Shown here in pieces: positions 34,581 through 43,351 of a DNA stretch of 64,000 nt. Below the pieces are notes generated by a model. It saw nothing but the letters and a program-made list of their open reading frames with translations. It ran no database searches and was not told where the DNA came from. How positions within the stretch are numbered: position 1 is the first letter of the stretch; the number at the start of each line of letters is the position of its first letter. A program made the translations under genes and the position numbers. The DNA comes from Chloroflexota bacterium (GTDB lineage Bacteria > Chloroflexota > Dehalococcoidia > Tepidiformales > Tepidiformaceae): positions 1 through 64,000 of the forward strand of contig JAPOQN010000030.1 in the NCBI GenBank assembly GCA_026710655.1, read 5' to 3'.

Positions 34581-36200
34581 ATGAAGGTCGCCGATGCCGT
34601 AGCCGAGATCCTGAAGCGCGAGGGCGTCGAGTTCCTCGTCGCCTATCCCGTCAACCCCATCATCGAGGCCGCCGCCCGCGCCGACGTCCGCACGATCATC
34701 GTCCGCCAGGAGCGCGTCGGCCTGCACATGGCCGATGCCTTCAGCCGCGTCAACTCGGGCGACCGTATCGGCGTCTTCGCCATGCAGCACGGCCCCGGCG
34801 CCGAGAACGCCTTCGGCGGCGTCGCCCAGGCCTACGGCGACTCAGTCCCGATCCTCGTCATGCCCGGCGGCTACGCCCGCCGCCTCACGAATACCGCCCC
34901 CAACTTCAACTCCTTCCTCAACTTCCAGCACGTCACCAAGTGGACCGAGCAGGTCACCCTCGGCTCGACCGTCCCCGACGTCATGCGCCGCGCTTTCACG
35001 CAGGTGCGGAACGGCCGCCCCCGCCCCGTCCTCATCGAGATCCCCGGCGATGTCTTCCAGGAGGAGGTCCCCGACGACTTCGTCTACGAGCCCGCTCCCT
35101 CCCTCCGCTCCGGCCCCGACCCGGAGGCCGTGGTCGCCGTCGCCGAGGTGCTGCGCAACGCCGAGCGCCCGGTCATCTACGCGGGCCAGGGCGTCCACTA
35201 CGCGAAGGCCTGGGACGAGCTGCGCGAGCTCGCCGAGCGCCTTCAGATTCCCGTCACAACCAGCCTCCAGGGCAAGAGCGCCTTCCCGGAGAACCACCCC
35301 CTCTCCCTTGGCTCCGGCGGCCGCGCCATCCCCAGGACCGTCCACGACTTCCTCCAGGACGCCGACGTCATCTTCGGCATCGGCTGCAGCTTCGCGGCCA
35401 CCGGCTTTGGGGTGGCCATGCCGCGGGGCAAGACCATCATCCACGCCACCCTCGATCCCGCCGACGTGAACAAGGACGTCGCCTCCGCCCACGCCCTTAT
35501 CGGCGACGCGAAGCTGACGCTCGCCGCCCTCCTCTGCGAGCTCGACGGCGCCACGGCCTCCCGCGACGGCGTCACCGAGCGCATCGCGAGCACGAAGCAG
35601 GAGTGGCTCGCCGAGTGGATGCCCAAGCTGACCGATGACTCCTCCCCCCTCTCCCCCTACCGCGTCATCTGGGACCTGCTCCACACCGTCGACGTCGACA
35701 ACACCATCATCACGCACGACGCCGGCAGTCCCCGCGACCAGCTCTCCCCCTTCTGGGAGAGCCGCACGCCCCTCAGCTACATCGGCTGGGGCAAGACCAC
35801 CCAGCTCGGGACGGGCCTCGGCTACGCCATGGGCGCCAAGCTCGCCCGTCCCGACCAGCTCTGCATCAACGTCTGGGGCGACGCCGCCATCGGTTTTACC
35901 GGAATGGACTTCGAGACGGCCGTGCGCGAGCGCATCCCCATCCTCTCCATCCTCCTCAACAACTTCTCCATGGCGATCGAGCTGCCCATCATGCAGGCCG
36001 CCACCGAGAAGTTCCGCAGCACCGACATCAGCGGCAACTACGCCGACATGGCGAAGGCCTTCGGCGGCTACGGTGAGCGCGTCACCGACCCCGCCGAGAT
36101 CATCCCTGCCATCAAGCGCGGCATCGAGCAGACCGAGTCAGGCACGCCCGCCCTCCTGGAGTTCATCACCCAGAAGGAAATCGACATCTCTAGGTACTAG
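34581..36200 (+). CDS. Thiamine-diphosphate-dependent enzyme, acetolactate-synthase-like (paralogue 2)
   Basis: A 539-residue ThDP enzyme with activating Glu in VRQERVGLHMADAF. Its ThDP motif reads NVWGDAAIGF...SILLNN, with GDA in place of the usual GDG. It aligns along its length with the protein at 11546 (for example GGVAQAYGDSVPILVMPGGY against GGIAQAFGDNVPILVLPGGY). Two paralogues without a small subunit argue against ordinary branched-chain synthesis. The reaction is unknown; a 2-oxoacid decarboxylase or sulfo-type decarboxylase is possible. Confidence 0.8.
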   Translation: MKVADAVAEILKREGVEFLVAYPVNPIIEAAARADVRTIIVRQERVGLHMADAFSRVNSGDRIGVFAMQHGPGAENAFGGVAQAYGDSVPILVMPGGYARRLTNTAPNFNSFLNFQHVTKWTEQVTLGSTVPDVMRRAFTQVRNGRPRPVLIEIPGDVFQEEVPDDFVYEPAPSLRSGPDPEAVVAVAEVLRNAERPVIYAGQGVHYAKAWDELRELAERLQIPVTTSLQGKSAFPENHPLSLGSGGRAIPRTVHDFLQDADVIFGIGCSFAATGFGVAMPRGKTIIHATLDPADVNKDVASAHALIGDAKLTLAALLCELDGATASRDGVTERIASTKQEWLAEWMPKLTDDSSPLSPYRVIWDLLHTVDVDNTIITHDAGSPRDQLSPFWESRTPLSYIGWGKTTQLGTGLGYAMGAKLARPDQLCINVWGDAAIGFTGMDFETAVRERIPILSILLNNFSMAIELPIMQAATEKFRSTDISGNYADMAKAFGGYGERVTDPAEIIPAIKRGIEQTESGTPALLEFITQKEIDISRY

Positions 36201-36225
36201 GGCGTGGGCAAGGGCTGCGGCCTGG

Positions 36226-36498
36226 CTACGTCACCAGAGCCGCCACCGCCACGGCGACGGTCGCAATGCCAATGTTGAGGGCCGCCACGAAGGTGATGAT
36301 CCTGAGCTGGAAGTGTGCCAGGTCGGCGTGAACGGTGGCTTGAATGTTGGCCTGAAGATTGGCCAACTCAGTTTGAAGGATATCGCGCGTGACGAATGGA
36401 CTCAGTATCTCCACGACTGCATTGGCGGCAGGCTCATCCATCCCGCCTTCGCGCAGCCGGTGATACGCCTCACGCGAGTCGAAGGTGGAAGTCACCAC
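36226..36498 (-). CDS. Small coiled-coil membrane protein (DUF1640-like, second copy)
   Basis: A 90-residue protein: FDSREAYHRLREGGMDEPAA, a helical segment (TRDILQTELANLQANIQ) and one C-terminal membrane helix (FVAALNIGIATVAVAVAALV). Same layout as the protein at 14068-14310, though the sequences differ. Downstream of the ArgA-like gene on the minus strand. Function unknown. Confidence 0.65.
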   Translation of the reverse strand: MVTSTFDSREAYHRLREGGMDEPAANAVVEILSPFVTRDILQTELANLQANIQATVHADLAHFQLRIITFVAALNIGIATVAVAVAALVT

Positions 36499-36564
36499 GC
36501 TGACCCTCCCGGTAGCACCATGTTACCGGACACGTATACCGCTTACAACCCTTGTATAGCCTTT

Positions 36565-37041
36565 TCAGGGTGCCTGGGTATCCGCCCGCAGGTCCCGCAC
36601 GACCGCAATCTCGCGGCAGTCCGTGAAGAACGGGCAGCGCACGCACTCGCTCCAGACCTTCTGCGGGAAGTCCATCACGTTCGCGAGCACGAAGCCCTGC
36701 CGCTCGAAGAACCCGGGCTGGTACGTCAGCGCAAACACGCGCTCGATCCCCATCCCCCGCCCTTCTTCGATGCACGCCTCGACGACGGCCGCGCCGACGC
36801 CTTTGCCGTGCTGATCCTCACGCACGGCCAGCGAGCGGATCTCGGCCAGGTCTGCGCCCATGATGTGCAGCGAGCCGCACCCCACAACCTCGCCATCCTC
36901 GCGCGCGACCTTGAAGTCGCGGATCGCTTCGTGAATCTCCCCGAGGGGGCGTTCGAGCATCTCGCCACGCTGCGCCCACAGATCGATCAGGGCGTGGATG
37001 GCGTCGGCATCGCTCAGGCGGGCCGGTTCGACACAGACCAT
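36565..37041 (-). CDS. GNAT acetyltransferase, N-acetylglutamate-synthase-like (ArgA short type)
   Basis: A 158-residue GNAT acetyltransferase. The acetyl-CoA loop is REDQHGKGVGAAVV. The C-terminal segment FPQKVWSECVRCPFF ending TDCREIAVV is typical of short ArgA-type amino-acid N-acetyltransferases (first step of arginine synthesis) and contains a Cys cluster. SD AGGAGG. A long structured leader precedes it (37042-37177). No other arg gene is near. Confidence 0.8.
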   Translation of the reverse strand: MVCVEPARLSDADAIHALIDLWAQRGEMLERPLGEIHEAIRDFKVAREDGEVVGCGSLHIMGADLAEIRSLAVREDQHGKGVGAAVVEACIEEGRGMGIERVFALTYQPGFFERQGFVLANVMDFPQKVWSECVRCPFFTDCREIAVVRDLRADTQAP

Positions 37042-37189
37042 TGGGAACCTCCTGGTACGCGGGACGGAACGGTTTGCCGGCTCAGGCGCGGGGCCTGGCC
37101 ACCGTTCCGCGGCGCGCCAGGGCGGCGATGACGCCGCCCTGCGGGGCTCCTTGGGACACTGGTCGCTGCAGCATCGTGCTGCGAGTGTA
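37042..37189 (-). promoter_or_regulatory. Structured 5' leader of the ArgA-like gene
   Basis: TACACT (37184-37189, minus) may be the -10 box, giving a leader of about 135 nt. Three inverted repeats follow: a 6-bp stem GCAGCA/TGCTGC (37168-37182), a perfect 10-bp stem CAGGGCGGCG/CGCCGCCCTG with 4-nt loop (37118-37141), and 8-bp arms GGAACGGT/ACCGTTCC (37066-37073 with 37101-37108). The ribosome-binding site follows. This looks like a regulated leader. It does not match a riboswitch class I can name. Confidence 0.4.
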
Positions 37190-37269
37190 GGCCCCCATCG
37201 CCCTTACACGCTCGCGGGTGCGCGCTCGTGTAGGCTCGCGCCGAGCGATTCGGACTCAGGAGGGAGCCC

Positions 37270-38187
37270 ATGCGCGTCTCGATCATCGGTCAGGCGGCCT
37301 TCGGAGAAGCGGTGCTCAAGCGACTGATCGAGGACGGCGTCGAGATTGTCGCCGCCTCCGCTCCCGAGCCGCGCGAGGGCGGCCGTCCCGACCCCCTCTG
37401 GGTCGCCGCCGAGGAAGCAGGCCTGACCCCCATCGATACCGCCGCCCTCAAGGGCGAGGAGGGGCTGGCCGCATGGCAGGACGCCGGCGCCGACCTCGGC
37501 GTCATGGCCTTCGTCACCGAGATCCTGCCCGAGGAGGCGCTCACCGCCCCCAAGCAGGGCACGATCCAGTACCACCCCAGCCTTCTCCCCCTCCACCGCG
37601 GTTCCGCCGCCATGAACTGGCCCATCATCTTCGGCCGGACCGAGACGGGCCTCAGCATCTTCTGGCCCGACGACGGCGTCGATACGGGCCCCATCCTCCT
37701 CCAGAAGACCTGCGAGATTACGCCCGACGACACCCTCGGGTCTCTCTATTTCGAACGCCTCTTCCCCATGGGTGTCGACGCGATGGCGGAAGCGGTGAAG
37801 CTCGTCGAAGCGGGGGACGCGCCCCGCATCGAGCAGAACCACCCGCTCTCCACCTACGAGCCCCCCTGTGGCGAGGAGCACGCCCGCATCCCCTGGCACG
37901 AGCCCGCCCAGCAGGTCTACAACCGCATCCGCGGTTGCAACCCCCAGCCCGGCGCCTGGACCATGCGCCGAGGCGAGCGCCTGGGCGTCTTCGATTGCCG
38001 CCTCTCCCTCCAGGACGAACCGGGCATGCCCGGCGCCGTTCTTCGCATCGAGGAGGATGGCATCGACATCCGCCTCAACGGCGGCGTGCTGCACGTGAAG
38101 CGCGTCCAGCCCCAGGGCGCGCGCAAGGTGAACGCGGGCGAGTGGGCCGCCGAGGTAGGACTGAAGGTGGGCGCCCGCTTCCGCTAG
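37270..38187 (+). CDS. Formyltransferase of the 10-formyl-THF-dehydrogenase N-terminal type
   Basis: A 305-residue formyltransferase-fold protein. The catalytic His102 is in QYHPSLLPLHRGSAAMNW and Asp138 in DDGVDTGPILLQK. It follows the N-terminal hydrolase domain of eukaryotic ALDH1L1 closely (MRVSIIGQAAFGEAV; FWPDDGVDTG; LYFERLFPMGV; IRGCNPQPGAWT). The Asn found two residues before the His in methionyl-tRNA formyltransferase is replaced (TIQYH). It is therefore more likely a 10-formyl-THF-using transferase or hydrolase than a true Fmt. The C-terminal OB-like domain is kept. SD AGGAGGGAG. Confidence 0.75.
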   Translation: MRVSIIGQAAFGEAVLKRLIEDGVEIVAASAPEPREGGRPDPLWVAAEEAGLTPIDTAALKGEEGLAAWQDAGADLGVMAFVTEILPEEALTAPKQGTIQYHPSLLPLHRGSAAMNWPIIFGRTETGLSIFWPDDGVDTGPILLQKTCEITPDDTLGSLYFERLFPMGVDAMAEAVKLVEAGDAPRIEQNHPLSTYEPPCGEEHARIPWHEPAQQVYNRIRGCNPQPGAWTMRRGERLGVFDCRLSLQDEPGMPGAVLRIEEDGIDIRLNGGVLHVKRVQPQGARKVNAGEWAAEVGLKVGARFR

Positions 38188-38191
38188 CGGC

Positions 38192-41100
38192 CTACGGCTC
38201 TTCCGGTTCTTCCGGCTCCACTGGCTCGGGCGGGTCGTCGTCGAAGATCGGTTGCGTTGGTCCCGAGGTCGGTCGTAGTGGCGACCTCGCCGGCGGTACA
38301 TCGTCCAGGTTCACGAGAATGGTGTCGCGCAGCGGCGCGAGCAGACCCTGTCTTGCGGTCAGGCGCAGCGTGTAGACCCGCGGCGGGAACTCCTCGTCCT
38401 CAGCCGCGATCCTGCCCAGCAGTTCGTTCGCCATGTTCTCCTCGCCCGAAGCGAGCACGATCCAGTCGTCCTCGCCCGGGTTGGAGCCCGGGGCGATCTC
38501 CAGCAACCACTCCGTCAGCCGCCCTGCCTGCACGCTGCCGACCACCTCCGTCCCCGGGCCTACTGCCGCGTCCCCGAAGGGGAAGCTGATGTCGACCGCC
38601 TGCAACCCCGTGCTGTTCTCCTCGGGCATCAGCGGGATGAACACGTCCAGGTCTTCGGGAGGCTCCGCCACCAGCTTGATCGCGAGTTCGTCCTCCCACC
38701 CCGGCAGCTTCACGAACCGCTGCGCCTCCCGGAAGCGATGCGGTGTCTGGCTCGAGGCCAGCAGCCCGTTGCGCGTGTCTATGATCCCCGGCTCGCACGG
38801 ATCCTCGTACTCGACATCCTTTCGCACCCACGCCTCCACCATTTGGTCGCAGCCGCCTGCGAGGTGGCGGTCGGTCGCGGGCGTGTTGAACTCCGTCAAC
38901 TCCACGTTCTCGGGCTGCAATTCTTCGAAGTCGCCCAGCTCCTCGATGCGATCCTCCTCCAGCAGGTAGCTGTGGTAGGTCCCCATCCAGTTCTTGAAGA
39001 GCCAGAGGGTCGTGCGCGCGGAGGCGTACTCCCCGCTCCGTCCGTCGATCACGAGCTCGTTCGTGGCGTTCCCTATCCACACCGCGGTGGCAGCGTGACG
39101 CGAGTACCCGTTCATCCACGTCTCCAACGTGTCGGCGGCGTCCAGCGGTCCCTGCTGCGTCCCCGTCTTGATGCCCGACACCAGCTTCTCCCCGTTCACG
39201 AAGGTGTCCAAGCGGATGTCCTCGTTGCTCTCCCCGCAGCTCCAGATGACGAACCGGGCCCTACAGTCCGACATGATGCTGTGCAGCAGCCAGACGCTGC
39301 CCGCATCCACCGTGCGGATTCGCTGCGGCCCCTCGTGCAGGAAGATCACGCGGTCGTTGATGTCCCGCACTTCCAGCACCGTCACGGGGTCGAGAGGCCG
39401 CGTTCCCGGCAGCCGCAGGTGCCCGCGCTGGAAGTCGAGCTTCTGCTGGAGCGCGTTCTCGTAATCGATGCCTTCGTCGAAGGCCGTGTTGTTCAGGGTG
39501 TCGGGCGCGACCGTGGTGGCGTGGTGGGGCACGCCCACCATCACCCCCATATTGGCGATCGTCGCGTTCATGTAGGCCATATCCACGGCCCGGATGTTCG
39601 CCCCGCCGGTCGCGATCGAGGCCCCGTAGTAGATGTCGAGGTGCGAGACGAAGGTCGGGTCGAACTGCTGCTGGATCGTCGTGATCCCCAGCAGCTTCGC
39701 CATCGTGATCACGTTCTCAATCCCCGCCTCCTGGGCCGCCCGGTAGGCGGGCACGTTCTGCGAGCCTCCCAGCGCCGCCCTGGCCGTGATCAGGCCCTCT
39801 GTGCGCGGCTGCGGGCGCGGATTGACGATCTCGACGTCCGTACCCTCGAGCTTCAGCGGGCTCGTGTCCCAGAGGATGCTCATCGGGACCTTGTTCGCAT
39901 ACTCGAACCAGGCGAGGTACACCGCCGGCTTGAACGCCGACCCCGGCTGGTTGATCTCCACCAGCTGGTCCACGTTGCCCGCCACCCTCGGGTCCGCCGT
40001 GACCGAGGGGTCGCGGTTGGGCGCGTAAACGAGCAGCTCGCCCGTCTCCGGCTCGATCGTGACGATAGCCGCGTTGTGGCACTCGCAGCCCGCCTCCAGC
40101 CCCCGCTCGATAGCCTCCCTCGCCATCGAGAGAGCCTCCCGCGTGGCATCCCAGTCGAGCGTCGTCCGCACCGTCCAGCCGGCGCTGTGCACGCTCGTCA
40201 GGCAGTCCGGCACGTTCTCCAGCTTCGGGAGCAGCCCCGCCTCGCACATCCGCACCAGCCGCGGCTCCACCTGGTTGTCGATGAACGCGGATGCGTCCTG
40301 TGCGGCCGTCGTCGCGGCGGGGAACACGTAGAGCGTCTCCGCCTTGGCGTCCTCCCCCTCCGAGTAGTTGATCCAGCCGTGCACGACCATCAGGTCGATC
40401 ACGTCCTCCTGCCGCGCCTTCGCCGGCCCTCCCACGGTCATCCGGCCCAGCGCATCGAGCACGCAGTTGTCCTCCGCATCGCGAAGGCAGTTCAGCCTCG
40501 GGTGGTAGAGCGTCGGGAACTGCGGAATCCCCGCCAGCATCGCCGATTCGGCCAGCGTCAGGTCACCGGCATTCTTGCGGAAGTACCCCTCCGCCGCCGC
40601 CTGCACCCCCACGTAGCGGTCCGCATACGAGATCTGGTTCAGGTACCACGTGAGGATCTGCTCCTTCGTGTAGTCCTGCTCCAGCTCGATCGCGTAGGCC
40701 ACCTCCCGCAGCTTCCGGTCGAGCGTGCGCTCGGCCACGCAGGGATTCTCCGGGTCGGTAAAGCTCCCGCAGATATAGACGTTCTTGATCAGCTGCTGCG
40801 TAATCGAGGAGCCGCCCGTGCCCGTCCCGATCCCCCCGCCCACGTAGTTCTCCCAGGCGGCCCGCGCGAGGCCCCGGTAGTTCACCCCGGGGTGCGTCCA
40901 GAAGATGTTGTCCTCGGTCGAGACGGTCGCGTCGATCATGCTCTGCGAGATGTCGTCCAGCTCCACCGGGTGCAGGAGCTGCTGCGCCGGATTCGTGAGA
41001 ACGCCCAGCTCCACCCTCCCCGTGCGGTCGAAGACGCGCGTGATCCCCACCTGCCGTTCGATCAACAGATCTTCAATCGGCACGTAGTCGCTCGCGTAGT

Positions 41101-41260
41101 TCTGGTAGACGGCAAAGACGCTTCCCGCGCCCGCCGCCAGCGTGGCCGAACCGAGAAATCCCACCACCAGCACCACGATCGCCCAGATGGGAAAGCCGCC
41201 GCGCTTGGTCCGCGCGCGGCGCGCTCGAAGCCGACGGCGGATGACGACGCGGCTAGACAT
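38192..41260 (-). CDS. Class A penicillin-binding protein (PBP1A-like)
   Basis: A 1022-residue bifunctional peptidoglycan synthase with one N-terminal TM helix (about 25-50). The glycosyltransferase domain has ATVSTEDNIFWTHPGVNYRG (in parts) and TGGSSITQQLIKN. The transpeptidase Ser is in QPGSAFKPAVYLAW and the KTG box in SGIKTGTQQGP. Extra C-terminal beta-rich sequence of about 200 residues ends in a Pro/Glu tail (EPVEPEEPEEP). I chose the ATG at 41260; one at 41287 is possible. Confidence 0.9.
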   Translation of the reverse strand: MSSRVVIRRRLRARRARTKRGGFPIWAIVVLVVGFLGSATLAAGAGSVFAVYQNYASDYVPIEDLLIERQVGITRVFDRTGRVELGVLTNPAQQLLHPVELDDISQSMIDATVSTEDNIFWTHPGVNYRGLARAAWENYVGGGIGTGTGGSSITQQLIKNVYICGSFTDPENPCVAERTLDRKLREVAYAIELEQDYTKEQILTWYLNQISYADRYVGVQAAAEGYFRKNAGDLTLAESAMLAGIPQFPTLYHPRLNCLRDAEDNCVLDALGRMTVGGPAKARQEDVIDLMVVHGWINYSEGEDAKAETLYVFPAATTAAQDASAFIDNQVEPRLVRMCEAGLLPKLENVPDCLTSVHSAGWTVRTTLDWDATREALSMAREAIERGLEAGCECHNAAIVTIEPETGELLVYAPNRDPSVTADPRVAGNVDQLVEINQPGSAFKPAVYLAWFEYANKVPMSILWDTSPLKLEGTDVEIVNPRPQPRTEGLITARAALGGSQNVPAYRAAQEAGIENVITMAKLLGITTIQQQFDPTFVSHLDIYYGASIATGGANIRAVDMAYMNATIANMGVMVGVPHHATTVAPDTLNNTAFDEGIDYENALQQKLDFQRGHLRLPGTRPLDPVTVLEVRDINDRVIFLHEGPQRIRTVDAGSVWLLHSIMSDCRARFVIWSCGESNEDIRLDTFVNGEKLVSGIKTGTQQGPLDAADTLETWMNGYSRHAATAVWIGNATNELVIDGRSGEYASARTTLWLFKNWMGTYHSYLLEEDRIEELGDFEELQPENVELTEFNTPATDRHLAGGCDQMVEAWVRKDVEYEDPCEPGIIDTRNGLLASSQTPHRFREAQRFVKLPGWEDELAIKLVAEPPEDLDVFIPLMPEENSTGLQAVDISFPFGDAAVGPGTEVVGSVQAGRLTEWLLEIAPGSNPGEDDWIVLASGEENMANELLGRIAAEDEEFPPRVYTLRLTARQGLLAPLRDTILVNLDDVPPARSPLRPTSGPTQPIFDDDPPEPVEPEEPEEP

Positions 41261-41380
41261 GGTCGGAAGCGCAGTTCGCCAGGGCAACCAGTGGGCGCGA
41301 AAGCGAGGGATGGGCGGGGGGCCGCATCACATCGAGCCTAGCAAAGCGCCCCCTTGCGGGCACGTGCGGGAGTCGCTGTG

Positions 41381-41386
41381 TACGAT
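41381..41386 (+). promoter_or_regulatory. -10 box TACGAT for leaderless gatCA
   Basis: TACGAT ends 6 nt before the gatC ATG at 41393; no Shine-Dalgarno site is visible. Confidence 0.5.
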
Positions 41387-41392
41387 CGCGCC

Positions 41393-41680
41393 ATGCCTAT
41401 CTCCCGCGATCAGGTGCTTCACATCGGCAGGCTCGCCCGCCTCGGCCTGACCGAGGACGAGATCGATCGCCTCACCACCCAGCTCTCCGACATCCTTGAC
41501 CACTTCGAGGCGCTGGCCGCCGTCGACACCGACGGCGTGGACCCCACCGCCCACCCCCTGCCCCTGCAAAACGTCATGCGCACCGACTCCGTCGCCCCCT
41601 CGCTGGCCCGCGACGATGCGCTCAGCAACGCACCCGAGGTTGAGGACGGCCTCATCCGCGTGCGCGCCGTGCTCGAATGA
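41393..41680 (+). CDS. gatC: Asp/Glu-tRNA amidotransferase subunit C
   Basis: A 95-residue GatC (MPISRDQVLHIGRLARLGLT; DILDHFEALAAVDTDGV). It stabilises GatA in the GatCAB transamidosome. The start at 41393 is supported by homology and by the TACGAT box. Its stop overlaps the gatA ATG by 4 bp. gatB is not in the window. Confidence 0.95.
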   Translation: MPISRDQVLHIGRLARLGLTEDEIDRLTTQLSDILDHFEALAAVDTDGVDPTAHPLPLQNVMRTDSVAPSLARDDALSNAPEVEDGLIRVRAVLE

Positions 41681-43134
41681 GCGAACTCTGGGAGTTGACG
41701 GCGCACGAGGCCCAGGAAGGCCTCCGTGCGAAGGCGTTCTCCGCCCTCGACCTGGCGGAGTCGGTTCTCTCGCGCGTCGACGCCGTCGAGCCCCAGGTCA
41801 ACGCCTACATCACGCGCACTGACGAAGTCGCCCGCGAACAGGCCCGTGAGGCCGACGCCCGTTTCGCTGCCGGCACGGCCACCCCCCTCACCGGCATCCC
41901 CTTCGCCGTCAAGGACCTCATCGTGACGAAGGGCGTCCGCACCACTGCCGGCTCGCGCATGCTCGGCGACTTCGTCCCGCCCTACGACAGCCATGTCTAC
42001 GAACAGCTCAAGCGCGCGGGCGCCGTGATGGTCGGCAAGGCCAACATGGACGAGTTCGCCATGGGCTCCAGCACCGAACACTCCGCCTACGGCGCCACCC
42101 GCAATCCCTGGGACACCGACCGCGTCCCCGGCGGCAGCTCCGGCGGCTCCGCCGCCGCCGTCGCCGCCGGCGAGTGCCTCGCCGCCCTCGGCAGCGACAC
42201 GGGCGGCAGCATCCGCCAGCCCGCCGCCCTCTGCGGCGTCGTCGGCCTCGACCCCACCTACGGGCGCGTCAGCCGCTACGGCATCATCGCCTTCGGCAGC
42301 TCCCTCGACCAGGTCGGTCCCATCGGCCGCGATGTTGAGGACGTCGCCACCATCCTCGACGGCATTGGCAGCCACGACCCCCGCGACTCGACCAGCGATC
42401 CCGCCCCCAGGCCCGATATGCGCCACTACCTCGGCCGCGATATCGCCGGGAAGAAGATCGGCGTCCCCCGCGAGTACTTCGTCGAGGGCATGGAGCCCGG
42501 CGTCCGCGCCCGCATCGACGAGGCCCTTGCGCTCCTCGAGTCGCTCGGCTGCGAGGTCGACACGGACCTCTCCCTGCCCATGACCGAGCACGCCCTCGCC
42601 GTCTACTACCTCATCGCCCCCAGCGAGGCGAGCTCCAACCTCGCCCGCTACGACGGGGTCAAGTACGGGCTCAGCGAGCGCGGCGGCAGCATGTGGGAGA
42701 ACATGGAGCAGACCCGCGAGCAGGGCTTCGGCGACGAGGTCAAGCGCCGCATCATGCTCGGTGTCTACGCCCTCAGCGCCGGCTACTACAACCAGTTCTA
42801 CCTGAAGGCGCAGAAGGTCCGGACCCTCATCACCAACGAGTTCCGCGAGGCCTTCACCCGCTACGACGCGCTCGTCACGCCCACCGCCCCCGGCATCGCC
42901 TTCCCCCGCGGCGAGAAGCTCGACGACCCCTACGCCATGTATCTGAACGACGTGTACACGCTCCCCAGCGCCGTCGCCGGGCTCCCCGCCCTCAGCCTCC
43001 CCTGCGGCCTCAGCGAAGGCCTGCCCGTCGGCCTCCAGGTCATCGGCGACGTGGGGGCCGAGGGAACCATCCTCCAGATCGGCCACGCCTTCGAGGGAGC
43101 CCTCGGCCAGGCCAACCGCCTCGCCCCGCTGTAG
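41677..43134 (+). CDS. gatA: Asp/Glu-tRNA amidotransferase subunit A
   Basis: A 485-residue amidase-signature enzyme that releases ammonia from Gln for tRNA-dependent amidation. The catalytic triad is Lys79 (GIPFAVKDL), cis-Ser154 (RVPGGSSGGSAAA) and Ser178 (DTGGSIRQPA), at the residue numbers known for GatA. The start overlaps gatC (ATGA). With GatB it would make Gln-tRNA and/or Asn-tRNA. Confidence 0.95.
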   Translation: MSELWELTAHEAQEGLRAKAFSALDLAESVLSRVDAVEPQVNAYITRTDEVAREQAREADARFAAGTATPLTGIPFAVKDLIVTKGVRTTAGSRMLGDFVPPYDSHVYEQLKRAGAVMVGKANMDEFAMGSSTEHSAYGATRNPWDTDRVPGGSSGGSAAAVAAGECLAALGSDTGGSIRQPAALCGVVGLDPTYGRVSRYGIIAFGSSLDQVGPIGRDVEDVATILDGIGSHDPRDSTSDPAPRPDMRHYLGRDIAGKKIGVPREYFVEGMEPGVRARIDEALALLESLGCEVDTDLSLPMTEHALAVYYLIAPSEASSNLARYDGVKYGLSERGGSMWENMEQTREQGFGDEVKRRIMLGVYALSAGYYNQFYLKAQKVRTLITNEFREAFTRYDALVTPTAPGIAFPRGEKLDDPYAMYLNDVYTLPSAVAGLPALSLPCGLSEGLPVGLQVIGDVGAEGTILQIGHAFEGALGQANRLAPL

Positions 43135-43289
43135 CCCCCGCCCGCGCCAACCTTGACCGTAATCCCCTCCGTGCCCAGAGTCCGGATCGTGGATCGCAAG
43201 CTGACCGCTACGTGTCTCCTCACTGCCGCTGCGGCGGCGGCGCAAGCGCGCAGGTAGCATGCGAGCGGTCCAGGGACGATCAGGACAGA

Positions 43290-43313
43290 AAGCCGCCCGC
43301 GGGGCGGCTCTTT
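43290..43313 (+). terminator. GC-rich hairpin between gatA and the aminotransferase
   Basis: An 8-bp stem AGCCGCCC / GGGCGGCT with 3-nt loop, flanked by A and T runs (GAAA before, CTTT after). It could terminate the gatCA transcript or act as an attenuator for the downstream aminotransferase. The T-run is short. Confidence 0.45.
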
Positions 43314-43351
43314 CGTATCCGTCACCGGCGGGGGGCGGAAGGAACGGGGCC

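Noticed and set aside
37042-37189. T-box riboswitch upstream of the ArgA-like gene
   Set aside because: The conserved T-box sequence (GGTGGNACCGCG) is not present intact; kept only as a structured leader of unknown type.
37270-38187. Naming the formyltransferase fmt
   Set aside because: The Asn of the Fmt active site is missing and the overall similarity is to the 10-formyl-THF dehydrogenase hydrolase domain.
38738-41341. 867-codon open frame antisense to the PBP gene
   Set aside because: High GC leaves few stops in the opposite frames. Composition is Arg/His/Pro-rich with no domain, while the other strand encodes a clear PBP.
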